A DNA stretch of 7,881 nucleotides. Origin: JBOHRE01 sp050732635. GTDB taxonomy: Bacteria; Gemmatimonadota; Gemmatimonadetes; Longimicrobiales; RSA9. Below are positions 5,721 through 7,881 of this stretch, one piece after another. Location of the stretch: assembly GCA_050732635.1 (NCBI GenBank), contig JBOHRE010000129.1, positions 1-7,881 on the forward strand, given 5' to 3'. The notes under the pieces are model-generated. The model ran no database searches and was not told where the DNA came from. It saw only the letters and a program-made list of their open reading frames with translations. How positions within the stretch are numbered: the stretch's first letter is position 1; every line of letters starts with the position of its first letter. Made by a program: the position numbers and the translations under genes.

Positions 5721-5769
5721 TGGTCCCTGGTCCATGGTTCCCCCAGCCCCAGCCTCAGCCCCAGCCCCA
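5721..5769 (-). repeat. Inverted copy of the composite G-rich repeat
   Basis: On the plus strand this reads TGGTCCC (5721-5727), TGGTCCA (5728-5734), TGGTTCCCCC, then AGCCCC, AGCCTC, AGCCCC, AGCCCC (5745-5768). Read on the minus strand it is GGGGCT-type hexamers followed by GGGAACCA and GGACCAGGGACCA, the same two motifs in the same order as 4427-4520. Just before it, at 5694-5711, is a simple TGG/TGGT-rich stretch. The rest of the 137-base gap (5769-5811) is unremarkable GC-rich sequence leading into uvrB. Confidence 0.8.
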
Positions 5770-5811
5770 ACGCCGCCGATCCCGAGCGGCCATCCCGGGT
5801 ATCACGGGTCC

Positions 5812-7866
<2,055 letters not shown>

Positions 7867-7881
7867 GGGGGCGGGGCCGGG

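Overview
This is a GC-rich bacterial window of about 7.9 kb. It holds five genes for sugar-nucleotide or surface-polysaccharide metabolism next to a housekeeping DNA-repair gene, uvrB. Codon use is strongly GC-biased and genes are tightly packed. Start codons have weak or absent Shine-Dalgarno sequences, except the first gene. The gaps between genes carry G-rich short tandem repeats. These traits fit a high-GC, probably Gram-negative lineage. Gemmatimonadota is my guess from the repeat style and gene content, but no marker in the window proves it.

Layout: positions 1-435 have no credible gene but hold a contiguous 27/28-bp minisatellite (153-288), then a likely promoter and ribosome binding site. 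A DegT/DnrJ/EryC1/StrS sugar aminotransferase (436-1560, +) runs tail-to-tail into a class I SAM-dependent methyltransferase (1570-2253, -), with a hairpin across the two stop codons. The methyltransferase is the last gene of a leftward set of three. The set begins with a UDP-glucuronate 4-epimerase-like SDR (3292-4284, -) and continues with a UDP-glucuronate decarboxylase (UDP-xylose synthase, 2333-3292, -), whose start overlaps the preceding stop (TGATG). A divergent gap of 244 bp contains a (GGGGCT)n array and GGGACCA-type repeats. It is followed by an SDR of the dTDP-L-rhamnose 4-epimerase type with a Cys/His insertion (4529-5674, +). A second gap of 137 bp carries the same composite repeat in inverted orientation, and then comes uvrB (5812-7866, +).

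How the genes work together: the two overlapping SDRs both draw on UDP-glucuronate, giving UDP-xylose and UDP-galacturonate. The third SDR probably makes a 6-deoxyhexose nucleotide such as dTDP-6-deoxy-L-talose, and the aminotransferase makes an amino-sugar nucleotide. The methyltransferase may decorate a sugar or glycan. Together they look like the precursor-supply part of an exopolysaccharide, O-antigen or glycosylation locus. Glycosyltransferases, transporters and UDP-glucose dehydrogenase must lie elsewhere. uvrB (UvrABC excision repair) marks the boundary with housekeeping sequence.

I found no clear novel defence or mobile system. The most unusual material is the repeat DNA: the dimeric minisatellite, the inverted pair of composite G-rich repeats around the rhamnose-epimerase-like gene, and the same hexamer inside uvrB, which also has a Gly/Ala-rich tail encoded by G-runs.
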